Of a stretch of DNA of 64,000 nt, positions 48,311 to 56,959 are shown piece by piece. The notes beneath the pieces are model-generated. The model did no database searches and had not been told where the DNA came from. It saw only the letters and a program-made list of their open reading frames with translations. Position 1 is the stretch's first letter, and the number at the start of each line of letters is the position of its first letter. The stretch comes from Capnocytophaga haemolytica (GTDB lineage Bacteria > Bacteroidota > Bacteroidia > Flavobacteriales > Flavobacteriaceae): positions 2,400,501 through 2,464,500 of the forward strand of contig NZ_CP014227.1 in assembly GCF_001553545.1 (NCBI RefSeq). The letters are read 5' to 3'. Position numbers and translations under genes: made by a program.

Positions 48311-49345
48311 AACGTGAGTTCGATTTAAGCAGCAACGAGTCTTTTTAGATCAACAATGTCTTCTTGCAAATTAATAGAAGGCTTTTTATCAAAGAAAGAA
48401 TAAGCTATAAGTCCTGATAATAAGTTAGTTATAAAATTATCAAAAGAACGATGTCTTGTATGCTCTACTTGACAAATGTTTTTTAATTCGTCATTTACTG
48501 TTTCTATCAAAGCACGTTTTCTAAGTGCTATTTTGTCTTGTAAGAGCATCAAGCTATTTTTCATATTCTTTTTAATCTTAGTGATTAAATGTACCCCATC
48601 AATAAATAATTGTTCAAATAAATCTTTGCTGATATACCCCTTATCTCCAAAGAGTTTTCCAAAGATTCTCTTATGTAAGTTCATATCAGACAGAGGTTTA
48701 CGATCATCTATGTTGCCTGGTGTTATTATAAAATCAAGTATTTCACCTTTATCATTAATGATTAGATGTAACTTAAATCCATAGAACCAGCCTAAAGAAC
48801 ATTGTCCTTTTTGGGCAAATTCTTTGAATACTTTATGTTGTTTTTCACGTTTGATATGACAAACTCTTATGGGGGTAGAATCAATATACGAAATGCCAGT
48901 ACATTTTCCTAAACAAAACATTTTCAAGAATATAGCTAATTTTACAACTACTTTCTTTTGCAATTCAACGAATCGATTGTAGGATACAGTTTGTGGGAAT
49001 TCACCTTTTCATATGCTTCTTTATGTGATTGATATAGTAATGTTTAAAATCTCTATAATGACCTGAATGAAAGAGAATTAGAATAGTCATAACCTCACTA
49101 TCAGATAAAGTTGATTTACGATTTCTCTGTTTTAAGTCAGTATTTTGCACAAGGCTATGGTCAGAGACTATTTTTTCAAAATTCTTGTCAAATTCGTCTA
49201 TTATAAAGAAAATTTCCGTAACTTTGTGGCTTGATAACATAGGGATAGATTTTTAGTTAAACTTTTGATTTTCAAACTACAAAGTTACTAAAACTATCCC
49301 TTTTTTGCAAATAAAAAATAACTTTTCTTACGTCGAACTCACGTT
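48311..49345 (-). mobile_element. IS982-family insertion sequence, copy 1
   Basis: 1035 bp bounded by inverted repeats with a 13-bp perfect core: AACGTGAGTTCGA at 48311-48323 and TCGAACTCACGTT at 49333-49345, with partly matching bases further in (TAAG). Transposase reads leftward. It differs from copy 2 by three substitutions that I could find. No convincing target-site duplication was seen in the flanks. Confidence 0.92.
48325..49240 (-). CDS. IS982-family transposase in two frames
   Basis: The 5' part (49240 to 49001, 79 aa, MLSSHKVTEIFFIIDEFDK to HMKR-stop) and the 3' part (48325 to about 49005) overlap at AAAAGG (49004-49009, minus strand). The second frame reads GEFPQTVSYNRFVELQKK and on. 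Together about 305 codons, the normal length. DDE residues: YIDSTPIRVC, LFGDKGYIS and IETVNDELKNI with EHTRHRS. Removing one A would give a single frame; both copies carry the same shift. Confidence 0.88.
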
Positions 49346-49358
49346 AATTAATCTGCCC

Positions 49359-49371
49359 GTGCGGCTCACGC
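49359..49371. repeat. GTGCGGCTCACGC element, diverged copy
   Basis: Within GCCCGTGCGGCTCACGCC, 14 bp outside the right end of IS982 copy 1, overlapping the space before the AraC gene's stop. Same family as 46482 and 58911. Confidence 0.5.
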
Positions 49372-49374
49372 CTC

Positions 49375-50331
49375 TCACCTAATTTCTTTCGGACTCCTCC
49401 CAAACTTCTTCTTAAAGGCAGTCGAAAAATGCGATATATAATCATATCCACAAGTGAGAGCGATTTCACTTATACTCTTATCGGTATGAAGGAGCAGTTG
49501 TTGTGCCAACTTCATTTTATAGTCGTATAGATAACCAAAAACAGTAGTGCCAAATACCTCTTTAAAACCATAACACAACTTCTTTTCGTTCACACCTACG
49601 GCACGTGCCAGTTCAGCTATCGAAGGCGTAACGTCCAACTGAGCCGTAAGGCGGTCGCGCACTTCGTACATCTTCCGCACGTCGGTTTGGGTTTTGCAGT
49701 ATTGGTATACTTGTAGCTGTTGCTGTTCGTATTGATGTAATTGTAACAAAAAAAGTTCCTGCACTTTTAGGTCGGCATAAGGTCGTGCTGCCTTGCCCAA
49801 AAGAGAAGCGTGTTGCAGTTGGTCAAGGGTAGTTTGCATAGCAAAGTCAGTAGGAAGTGATTGTTCAGGCGAAAGAATAAAGTTACCACCCCGCTCATAG
49901 CGCTGGTACCACGCCATAAAAGTTTCGGGGTATTGAGTAGCTATTTGCGCAAATTGCTCAGCACTGATAGCAACCGTAATCACTTCTATAATATCATCTT
50001 TATGCAACAAGTCTTTGCCCAAGCATTCTTCTTTACCAAAAAAGATATTGTGAGTCCCCGCCTTACTGATACAATTTCGCCCGTCTATCTGCACCGCCAT
50101 ACCTTTGTGAGTTCGGGTTACAAAATAAAGACGCACTGAGGGGATATCCATACGTCCCACAAAAGTCACTTCCTCCTTCATTTGTACTTGCCATCGGTAG
50201 TAAGTATGATTGCCTAAGGTTTGTTGTTCCAATTGGAATACCCCCATTTGTTCATTCACTCTTTCGTAATAATTTTGTACCTCTTCTTCGTTGGTTGCCA
50301 AAGGTAATGTTATTTCGTTTATCATATTCAT
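49375..50331 (-). CDS. AraC family transcriptional regulator
   Basis: 318 aa. The N-terminal part (about 1-210) is a ligand-sensing region without a clear cupin; the C-terminal AraC domain (about 220-318) has IAELARAVGVNEKKLCYGFKEVFG and EIALTCGYDYISHFSTAFKKKFGRSPKEIR. The layout resembles PchR-type regulators of siderophore uptake, and it is divergent from a TonB receptor gene, which it probably controls. The frame is intact. The gene lies 29 bp from IS982 copy 1. Confidence 0.87.
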   Translation of the reverse strand: MNMINEITLPLATNEEEVQNYYERVNEQMGVFQLEQQTLGNHTYYRWQVQMKEEVTFVGRMDIPSVRLYFVTRTHKGMAVQIDGRNCISKAGTHNIFFGKEECLGKDLLHKDDIIEVITVAISAEQFAQIATQYPETFMAWYQRYERGGNFILSPEQSLPTDFAMQTTLDQLQHASLLGKAARPYADLKVQELFLLQLHQYEQQQLQVYQYCKTQTDVRKMYEVRDRLTAQLDVTPSIAELARAVGVNEKKLCYGFKEVFGTTVFGYLYDYKMKLAQQLLLHTDKSISEIALTCGYDYISHFSTAFKKKFGRSPKEIR

Positions 50332-50412
50332 CTGTTGTTTATCAAGTTCATAAGCTGTTTGTCGTCAGCACCACCAGCCGACTACGAACAACTAATCACT
50401 AAATTTGCTATT

Positions 50413-50420
50413 CAAATATA
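50413..50420 (-). promoter_or_regulatory. -7 element for the AraC gene
   Basis: TATATTTG on the minus strand, 81 nt before the ATG at 50331. Confidence 0.45.
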
Positions 50421-50544
50421 AAACTTTGCTAAGGAAATTAAACAATCGTACTTCCTTTTTGCTGTATTTTTGCACTCTGAAATCTGTTGTTTAGAACAAA
50501 AGTAAATAACATATTTCAAACCACCAAATATTTTAAGTATTAGT

Positions 50545-50572
50545 TTTTTAGTCGTTAGCAGTTAGCAAGCGA
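50545..50572. repeat. 7-nt array, four units
   Basis: tttttag, tcgttag, cagttag, caagcga. It opens with TTTTTAG like the arrays at 2666, 32722 and 33191. Confidence 0.65.
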
Positions 50573-50634
50573 TTAAATACTGATTATTAGGTAATTCAAC
50601 TTTACCAAAGTTTGAAACGCAAAAACCGATATCT

Positions 50635-52959
50635 ATGTTAAACAAAACTTTTCTTTTACTACTACTCTTCAGTCTTTCTATATCAGCTCAAAACACTGCC
50701 GAACTCATTGGTACGGTTACCGATAAAGTAACTCACCAACCTTTGATAGGTGCCGATGTTTACATCAAAGAACTAAACAAAGGCGTGAGCACCGATGCAC
50801 GCGGTCAATATCGATTGGCACACTTGCCCGAAGGGAATTATATCGTGTGGTTTAGTTTCCTCGGTTATCAAACTTTTGGGAAGAAAATCAGTGTGAAAGG
50901 ACAAGTACGTTCAGATGTATCGCTGAAAGAACAAGCCGAAGAAATAAGCGGAGTAACCGTTTCGGGTAAGAGTGTCGCTCACCAAAAGAAAGAGCAAAGT
51001 ATGCCCGTAACGGTAATTGATATGAGTAACCTGCGAGGTACGGTAAGCAGTGTGCAGGACATTCTTCTAAAAACCGTAGGTATCACTTTGCGCACTTCGG
51101 GAGGGGTAGGTAGTAGTTCACGTATCTCAGTAAGAGGATTAGAAGGCAAGCGCATTGGCTTTTTTATAGACGAATTACCCTTAGGTGAGCAGACAGATTA
51201 TATCGATATCAATGATATCCCCATAGATATGATTGACCGTATTGAGATTTACAAAGGAGTCGTACCAGCACGCTTCGGGGGCTCATCGCTTGGAGGAGCT
51301 ATCAATATCGTTATTCGCGAATACCCCGATAAATATGCCGACCTCAGTTATGGATATGAAAGTTACAACACCCATAAGGCACAAGGGGTATTCAAACGCA
51401 ACCTCAAACAGCGCGGATTGGTATTCGGTATCGGTGGGGGCTATACTTCATCGGATAATAACTACACTTTCGATTCCCCTTTTCAAGAAGGATTACGCAT
51501 CACCCGCAACCACGATAAGTACCGCAAGCTCATCATTGGCGGGAGCTTCAAAGCAAAGAAATGGTGGTTCGACGAAGTAGAGTTAGAACCCGTGTTCGTC
51601 AAAACCTATAAGGAAATTCAAGGTATCGAATACGATATACGAGAAGCCCATAGTCAGTCGCTAATGACGGGGCTTTCTAACAAACTCGAGAAAGATAATT
51701 TCCTTACAGAAGGCTTAAACCTCGATATGTTCAACGGATTGGTACTTACCAAAATGAACTTCATCGACAAAGCCACCCGTCGCTATGAGTGGGACGGTAG
51801 CTCCTACCCTACCCCTTCGCGTTATGGCGGTGAGGCAGGTTATAACTACCCATCGGACTCTGACGATAAAAAGCTCACTTTTATTAATAAAACCAATTTG
51901 GAGTACATTCTTACTGAACGCCATTCGCTGAATATCAACAGTGTGTTTTCTATGGCAAACGGTACGCCCAAAGACGACTTAAAAACCTTGAGTCTGGGCA
52001 AGCAAGTGAATTTCGATTCGCAAATGCGCAGTTGGATAAGCGGACTTACATACGACTTCCGTACGCTTAACGACGTGTTTTTGAACTCGCTCACAGTACG
52101 CCATTATATGTACACTATGCACACCCAAATGGCGCCACTCTTCGTCCCCGGTAAGTACGATGTAGATGTAAGCAAAAGCGATTTTGGGGTGAATAATGCG
52201 ATGCGTTACCGCTTCCTGCCTTCGCTAATGGGGAAACTCTCTGCTGGTTATGAGGTGCGTATTCCTTCGGAAACGGAACTCTTAGGCGATGGTATAGCCG
52301 TAATCCCCAGCCCTGATTTATTGCCAGAGCGTAATCTCAGCGCTAACCTTGGTTTGCTGTTCGACCTTACAGGCAAGCACCCTACCAATGCTCAGATAGA
52401 AATGAACTTCTTCTATATGTATTTGCAAGATATGATACGTTATACTGCCGGACTCATAGGGGCACAATACCAGAATTTTGGTGAGATGCGTACTCTTGGG
52501 GTAGAGTTTGAAGCCAAAGCCGATGTATTGCCTTCGCTTTATCTATACGGCAACACTACTTATCAAGACCTGCGCGATACACGTGCTTACGAGCCAGAAA
52601 GCACCGTGCCTAACCCTACTAAAAACAAACGTATGCCTAATATACCATACTTAATGGCGAATGCAGGCTTGGAGTTCCACCGCGAGAACCTCTTTGGTGG
52701 CACAGGGCAAAACACACGCCTTTTTGCCGATGTCGCTTTCGTAGAAGAATACTATTACGATTTTGAAATGACGCAATTGCAGAAACGCCGCATTCCGCGC
52801 AGTACAACTATTGATATAGGTTTTGAGCACAGTTTCTTGAATAATAAAGTATTTCTCTCGGGGAAAGTGCGGAATATAACGAATGAAAAGACCTTATCAG
52901 AATTCAACCGCCCATTAATGGGAATCAATGGAGGGGTGAAGCTAAGAGTAATATTCTAA
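50635..52959 (+). CDS. TonB-dependent receptor, siderophore/iron-type
   Basis: 774 aa. Signal peptide (ends SISAQ), CarboxypepD_reg-like domain (about 22-105), plug (about 120-230: VSVQDILLKTVGITLRTSGG, VRGLEGKRIGFFIDELPLGEQ, GVVPARFGGSSLGGAINIV), barrel ending in terminal Phe (KLRVIF). Barrel and plug resemble FecA/siderophore receptors. The group with an AraC regulator, DUF4374 lipoprotein and methyltransferase suggests a metal-chelate uptake locus; the ligand is not known. Confidence 0.9.
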   Translation: MLNKTFLLLLLFSLSISAQNTAELIGTVTDKVTHQPLIGADVYIKELNKGVSTDARGQYRLAHLPEGNYIVWFSFLGYQTFGKKISVKGQVRSDVSLKEQAEEISGVTVSGKSVAHQKKEQSMPVTVIDMSNLRGTVSSVQDILLKTVGITLRTSGGVGSSSRISVRGLEGKRIGFFIDELPLGEQTDYIDINDIPIDMIDRIEIYKGVVPARFGGSSLGGAINIVIREYPDKYADLSYGYESYNTHKAQGVFKRNLKQRGLVFGIGGGYTSSDNNYTFDSPFQEGLRITRNHDKYRKLIIGGSFKAKKWWFDEVELEPVFVKTYKEIQGIEYDIREAHSQSLMTGLSNKLEKDNFLTEGLNLDMFNGLVLTKMNFIDKATRRYEWDGSSYPTPSRYGGEAGYNYPSDSDDKKLTFINKTNLEYILTERHSLNINSVFSMANGTPKDDLKTLSLGKQVNFDSQMRSWISGLTYDFRTLNDVFLNSLTVRHYMYTMHTQMAPLFVPGKYDVDVSKSDFGVNNAMRYRFLPSLMGKLSAGYEVRIPSETELLGDGIAVIPSPDLLPERNLSANLGLLFDLTGKHPTNAQIEMNFFYMYLQDMIRYTAGLIGAQYQNFGEMRTLGVEFEAKADVLPSLYLYGNTTYQDLRDTRAYEPESTVPNPTKNKRMPNIPYLMANAGLEFHRENLFGGTGQNTRLFADVAFVEEYYYDFEMTQLQKRRIPRSTTIDIGFEHSFLNNKVFLSGKVRNITNEKTLSEFNRPLMGINGGVKLRVIF

Positions 52960-52979
52960 CACCCTCTCGTCCGAACCAA

Positions 52980-53089
52980 AAATATACTTTAACTATACTT
53001 TCAGTGGGTCTACAGTGGGTCTACAGTGGCTCTACAGTGGCTCTACAATAAATTAAAAGCGAATCTAAAGCGAATTTAAAGTGTAGGAC
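52980..53089. repeat. 11-nt array, ten units
   Basis: aaatatacttt, aactatacttt, cagtgggtcta (twice), cagtggctcta (twice), caataaattaa, aagcgaatcta, aagcgaattta, aagtgtaggac: gapless over 110 bp. Neighbouring units are identical or nearly so and drift in pairs. It fills most of the spacer between the receptor gene and the next gene. Confidence 0.9.
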
Positions 53090-53159
53090 GAAAATTTTAC
53101 AAACCAATTCTGATTGGCTGGCTATAAAAAGTGAAGCAAAAGATGAAAAACAATTATAT

Positions 53160-53831
53160 ATGAAAAAAAGATTTATTTTAGGCTTAATAGCCTCACTTAT
53201 TACTTTCTCCGGTGATATGCTATTGGGGTACATTCAGGTAGAAAACCCTGAAAAATCACTGATGAACTTCTCACTTACCTTACCCCTATCACGCATTATG
53301 TGGGGAGGATTCTTAGGTGTGATAGGTATCCCTCTGCAGTGCATAGGGTATTGGCAAATTTACAAGTTGATGAAAGAAGGTAGTGAAACGCTCTCAAAGC
53401 TTTACAAAGTAGGTATCTGGGGGTGGCTGGTAATGGCAGCTTGTGGGGTGCACCTTAATTGTGCTGTGGTGATGCTTATCTACAAACAGCTTTACCCCAC
53501 CGATGCAACCTTAGCTCACAATATAGCTACTACCTTTTCTAATAATGTATTAGTGCCTTGCTATTACATTTTTATCGTCTTTTTCCTACTGATGAACATC
53601 TCACAGTTCATAGCTTTTGTAAGGAAAAAGACCGTTTATCCTCGCGTAGCAGCCTTTTTCAATATGTTTATAGGTATTGGCATCATTCATCTTATAGCCT
53701 ATTTGTTACCAGATTCGGCTATTAAAAACGGATTGAATGTATCGGCTATCAGCTTGGGTAATGCCTTGATGTTTATAGGGTTGCTACTTTTTAAAGGTCA
53801 GACAAGTCTAACAACTAATAATAATAATTAA
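53160..53831 (+). CDS. Six-span membrane protein, DUF6796-like
   Basis: 223 aa with about six membrane segments and a short Asn-rich C-terminal tail. The opening LGLIASLITFSGDMLLGYIQVENP resembles the DUF6796 group; the assignment is tentative. Located between the TonB receptor and DUF4374 genes on the same strand (11 bp from the latter), so probably an inner-membrane part of the same uptake locus. Confidence 0.72.
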   Translation: MKKRFILGLIASLITFSGDMLLGYIQVENPEKSLMNFSLTLPLSRIMWGGFLGVIGIPLQCIGYWQIYKLMKEGSETLSKLYKVGIWGWLVMAACGVHLNCAVVMLIYKQLYPTDATLAHNIATTFSNNVLVPCYYIFIVFFLLMNISQFIAFVRKKTVYPRVAAFFNMFIGIGIIHLIAYLLPDSAIKNGLNVSAISLGNALMFIGLLLFKGQTSLTTNNNN

Positions 53832-53842
53832 AAACTAATTTT

Positions 53843-55066
53843 ATGTATTCAAAAGTATTTTTAACTGTGTGCTCTTTAGCACTTCTCACGGTGGGTTGCA
53901 AGAAAGACGACAACAACACCACACAAAATATTCTAAAAGGAGGTAGTGGTAAATACCTCTTGGAAACTTCGGTAAAGAATCCTGATGGCATGAGCGGTAG
54001 CTCTTACTTGCAGCTCTTTAGCAAGCTATCGGGAAGCATTGATAATTTGCAAGCTGAACAAATAGAGTTTGGCTCTTCGATACAAGTAGAAGGGAAAAGT
54101 GTTTATCTTTTCGACACTATGAAAGGTGTCGGCGGTATCACCCAATATACTTACGACCCTACTACCAAAAAGCTCACCAAAGGAGCAAATCTCGCAGGGC
54201 TTTCTAATTCGATGGTAGGTCATCTCGAAAAAGTAAGTGCTACCAAAGCCTATGTACCTATGTACACACAAGGCGTGGTGTGGATTATCAACCCACAGAC
54301 AATGCAAAAAACAGGAGAAATCAATCTCGCCCAATACGCTCACGGCGACAGTAGTCCTGAGCCTGCTATGGGGATTATTCGCGATGGCAAGTATTACCTA
54401 TGTCTCAACCAAATCAACCCTGGAGCAGGTTGGCAACCTTACGCCGACTACCAACAGTGTGATGTGGCTATCATCGACCCTCAAACTGATATGGTAGAGA
54501 AAGTAGTATCGGAAACCACTACCAAACTCACTTTTCCCACTCGCCCTATGGCACAATGTAAAGGAATGCTCTTTACCAATGAAGCAGGTGACCTTTATAT
54601 AGCTACCGCAGGTTATTTTGGATATTCCAAAGACAATACTAAATGCGGTTTCCTCTGTATTCCCAAAGGCAAGACTGAATTCGACAGTAGCAAATCGTGG
54701 GATATTTCTACTACCCCTATTGCAGGCACTAATTACAAGCCTGCTAGCGTGTACAACTGTTTGTATATAGGGGGAGGTAAAGCAGTAGCTTATGTAGGTA
54801 TAATAGAACTCAACGGAGCAAACCCCTACACCGCTAAAAACGCTATGGCAGTACTCATAAATTTCAACAACAAATCTATTAGCCAGATAAGGGGCGTTCC
54901 GCTTACTGACGGACATAGTATTCTCATCACCAAACTGAAAGATAGAGTACTCTTTGGCGCTTTCGGCACTGATAAAAGAGGCTTATTCGATTTCAATCCT
55001 GCTACCGAAACCGTAGAACAAGTGCTTAGCACTACTGGAAATCCCGCTTTCTTTCACGAGTTCTAA
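53843..55066 (+). CDS. DUF4374 family lipoprotein
   Basis: 407 aa. Lipobox (LLTVGC, Cys about 19) then a beta-propeller-like body: YLLETSVKNPDGMSGSSYLQLF and TQYTYDPTTKKLTKG, KAYVPMYTQGVVWIINPQTM, GHSILITKLKDRVLFGAFGTDKRG. DUF4374 proteins commonly accompany TonB receptors in Bacteroidota iron-uptake loci. Likely on the outer membrane. Follows the membrane-protein gene by 11 bp. Confidence 0.87.
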   Translation: MYSKVFLTVCSLALLTVGCKKDDNNTTQNILKGGSGKYLLETSVKNPDGMSGSSYLQLFSKLSGSIDNLQAEQIEFGSSIQVEGKSVYLFDTMKGVGGITQYTYDPTTKKLTKGANLAGLSNSMVGHLEKVSATKAYVPMYTQGVVWIINPQTMQKTGEINLAQYAHGDSSPEPAMGIIRDGKYYLCLNQINPGAGWQPYADYQQCDVAIIDPQTDMVEKVVSETTTKLTFPTRPMAQCKGMLFTNEAGDLYIATAGYFGYSKDNTKCGFLCIPKGKTEFDSSKSWDISTTPIAGTNYKPASVYNCLYIGGGKAVAYVGIIELNGANPYTAKNAMAVLINFNNKSISQIRGVPLTDGHSILITKLKDRVLFGAFGTDKRGLFDFNPATETVEQVLSTTGNPAFFHEF

Positions 55067-55069
55067 TTT

Positions 55070-55113
55070 TTAGAATCAGACCTGTCGAACGAGTCGAACA
55101 GGTCTGATTCTAA
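55070..55113. promoter_or_regulatory. 16-bp inverted repeat between DUF4374 and methyltransferase genes
   Basis: TTAGAATCAGACCTGT at 55070-55085 and ACAGGTCTGATTCTAA at 55098-55113, 12-nt loop, starting 4 bp after the DUF4374 stop and ending 12 bp before the next start. No T-run follows on the + strand, so it is a processing or attenuation hairpin rather than a clear terminator; on the minus strand it is followed by AAAAATTAG. Confidence 0.7.
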
Positions 55114-55125
55114 CCTCTAACATCT

Positions 55126-55929
55126 ATGAACAAAATACCCGAAACAATGCTCATTACTTTATGGGCAAAAGCTACTGAAAATAAAGAACCTCAACCGCTG
55201 TTGCGCGATGAGAAGGCTGCTGAGATTATAAACAAAATAGACTATGATTTTAGCCGGTTCAAGAAAGGTAAATTCTCCCAAGCAGGCGTGTGTGTGCGCG
55301 CTCACCTGATAGACGAAGAAACACGTGCTTTTATAGAGCAACACCCCGATGCAGTAATAATACAATTGGGGACGGGTCTCGATGCTCGTTATGAGCGTTT
55401 GGGCTGTCCGGAACTTACCCTTTGGTACGACCTCGATTTGCCTGAGGTGATTGCTATCCGGCGTCAGTTTTTTGAGGAGAGTGAAAGACGTAGTTTTTTA
55501 GAAATGTCTCTCTTTAATACTGAATGGATAGAGAAAGTAAAAGCTCACCACAAACCGATACTCATTATTGTTGAGGGGGTGCTGATGTATTTCCCTCCGT
55601 TTGAGGTAAAAGATTTTATGATACATCTCTGTGAAGCATTTACTGAAGCTACTATTCTTTTTGATATGCTCGCTTATGCCTTAGTAGGGCACGCTAAGAA
55701 CCACGATACACTAAAAGCAATGGATAAAGACAGGCGCCCTGAATTTCAATGGAGTGAAAAGTATAGCGAGGCGATGGAGCAGTGGCACCCTAAGTTGCAC
55801 GTGGCGAAAGAGTACTTTATGAGTAAGTACGACCAAGGACGCTACCCATTTATCTTCCGTATGCTATATAAGATTCCGTATTTTTATAGGCGATTTAACC
55901 AGAGAGTGGTGAGATTAGAGATAAGGTAA
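55126..55929 (+). CDS. SAM-dependent methyltransferase, LCM/TcmP type
   Basis: 267 aa. Leucine-carboxyl-methyltransferase-like fold: VIIQLGTGLDARYERLG (SAM-binding), LWYDLDLPEVIAIRR (acidic residue after strand 2), and PILIIVEGVLMYFPPFEVKDF. TcmP-like enzymes O-methylate carboxyl or hydroxyl groups of small molecules. Adjacent to a TonB uptake locus it may modify the imported chelate; that is inference. It is last gene of the group. Confidence 0.85.
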   Translation: MNKIPETMLITLWAKATENKEPQPLLRDEKAAEIINKIDYDFSRFKKGKFSQAGVCVRAHLIDEETRAFIEQHPDAVIIQLGTGLDARYERLGCPELTLWYDLDLPEVIAIRRQFFEESERRSFLEMSLFNTEWIEKVKAHHKPILIIVEGVLMYFPPFEVKDFMIHLCEAFTEATILFDMLAYALVGHAKNHDTLKAMDKDRRPEFQWSEKYSEAMEQWHPKLHVAKEYFMSKYDQGRYPFIFRMLYKIPYFYRRFNQRVVRLEIR

Positions 55930-56019
55930 ATAACATAATAAATGTTTGATATATAACGTTTTAGATAATATATAGAAAATAAAAGTAGTAAAAAAATTAG
56001 GAGATTAAATAATTATTAT

Positions 56020-56027
56020 TACTTTTG
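56020..56027 (+). promoter_or_regulatory. -7 element now separated from its gene by an IS
   Basis: TACTTTTG. The next rightward gene, at 56960, starts 932 bp away because an IS5-family element lies between. Without the element the distance would be about 32 nt, the usual leader length here. Confidence 0.55.
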
Positions 56028-56050
56028 TGCTTTCAAAACAGAAATTTTAG

Positions 56051-56951
56051 TTGAACCTGTTTAAACTTTTATCTTTCTAAGGAAGAAAAAACTGAATGCT
56101 AATAGATGCATCGCCACCCAATTGACATCTAACTTTTCATATCTGACCAATAAAGCTTTTTGCCCATCTATCCAAGCATTAGCCCTTTCTATTGTAAATC
56201 TTCTTTCGTATAACTTTTCATCAAAATAATTATCTCTTTCACCTCCATTTCTTGGGTTTCCCTTGATATTAGCAACAATATCTTTGCTCTCTAAATAATC
56301 TCTAACTGACTGACTATCAAAACCTTCATCTGCATTTATAAATAGTCCCTCTGTATTTATATCAGCCTGTTCTAAGAACTCAAAAATAGCCTTTAGATTC
56401 TTCTCTATTTCGTACAGGTCATTATGATTTCCTGCCATTGGAGGACTCATTGCTAACATTTGTCCCTGATTATCACAAAGGAAAATAGTATTTGTCGTAT
56501 TAGCTGCTTTTCTACCTTGAAACCCTCTACTTTCTCCTCCTTTTGTCTTACTATGGCTACCATCTATTTGAGCACAAGAAAGATCTAACTTACTCTTGTT
56601 TTTCTCTAAAATATTAAGCCATACCCTCTGAAATGAGCCGTCTTTGCTCCACTTGTTAAAGTAGTAATAGATGGTGTTCCAAGAGATTTCTCCCTCTTCA
56701 AATTGCTCTTTTATAGGAATTTCTCTCCACTGACATCCTGTTTTTAATCTCTTAAAAATCAGTGTAATAATTTTCATAAGACAGAATTTTGAAGAAAATC
56801 CTCGTTTTCCTACACTCAAAAAAGGTATAATCCAATTAATTATTGTATCTTTGCACATAGTTCCAGTTTTTTTTAGATTTTTAGTTTGACAATACAAAAG
56901 TACTAAAAATTCTGGAACTTCTTTATTTTTGAAAAGTTTAAACAGGTTTAA
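56051..56951 (-). mobile_element. IS5-family insertion sequence
   Basis: About 900 bp with terminal inverted repeats: AACCTGTTTAAACTTTT at 56054-56070 and AAAAGTTTAAACAGGTT at 56932-56948 (17 bp perfect; outermost three bases partly match). Transposase reads leftward with its own -7 element TACTTTTG (minus, 56895-56902). No clear target duplication was identified. It lies between a promoter and the start of the gene at 56960. Confidence 0.9.
56061..56858 (-). CDS. IS5-family DDE transposase
   Basis: 265 aa from ATG 56858; the longer frame from 56954 runs across the IS end and its promoter and is rejected. DUF4096-like N-terminus (LKTGCQWREIP, WNTIYYYFNKWSKDG) and DDE core: AQIDGSHSKTKGG, LFINADEGFDS, and YERRFTIERANAWIDG. 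The frame is intact, so the element may be active. Confidence 0.92.
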   Translation of the reverse strand: MCKDTIINWIIPFLSVGKRGFSSKFCLMKIITLIFKRLKTGCQWREIPIKEQFEEGEISWNTIYYYFNKWSKDGSFQRVWLNILEKNKSKLDLSCAQIDGSHSKTKGGESRGFQGRKAANTTNTIFLCDNQGQMLAMSPPMAGNHNDLYEIEKNLKAIFEFLEQADINTEGLFINADEGFDSQSVRDYLESKDIVANIKGNPRNGGERDNYFDEKLYERRFTIERANAWIDGQKALLVRYEKLDVNWVAMHLLAFSFFFLRKIKV

Positions 56952-56959
56952 CATATATT

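Larger units (their letters stand above)
50332..50634. other. 303-bp divergent intergenic region between the AraC gene and TonB receptor gene
   Basis: Contains a leftward -7 element (TATATTTG, 50413-50420), a rightward TATTTTTG at 50465-50472 that may be the receptor's -7 element, a 7-nt array (50545-50572) and the palindrome AACTTTACCAAAGTT (50598-50612) 22 nt before the receptor start. Confidence 0.55.

Noticed and set aside
48311..48325. Target-site duplications for the IS982 copies
   Set aside because: Flanks at both copies are AT-rich and give only partial matches (for example ta-t-atta / ta-a-atta at copy 2); not claimed.
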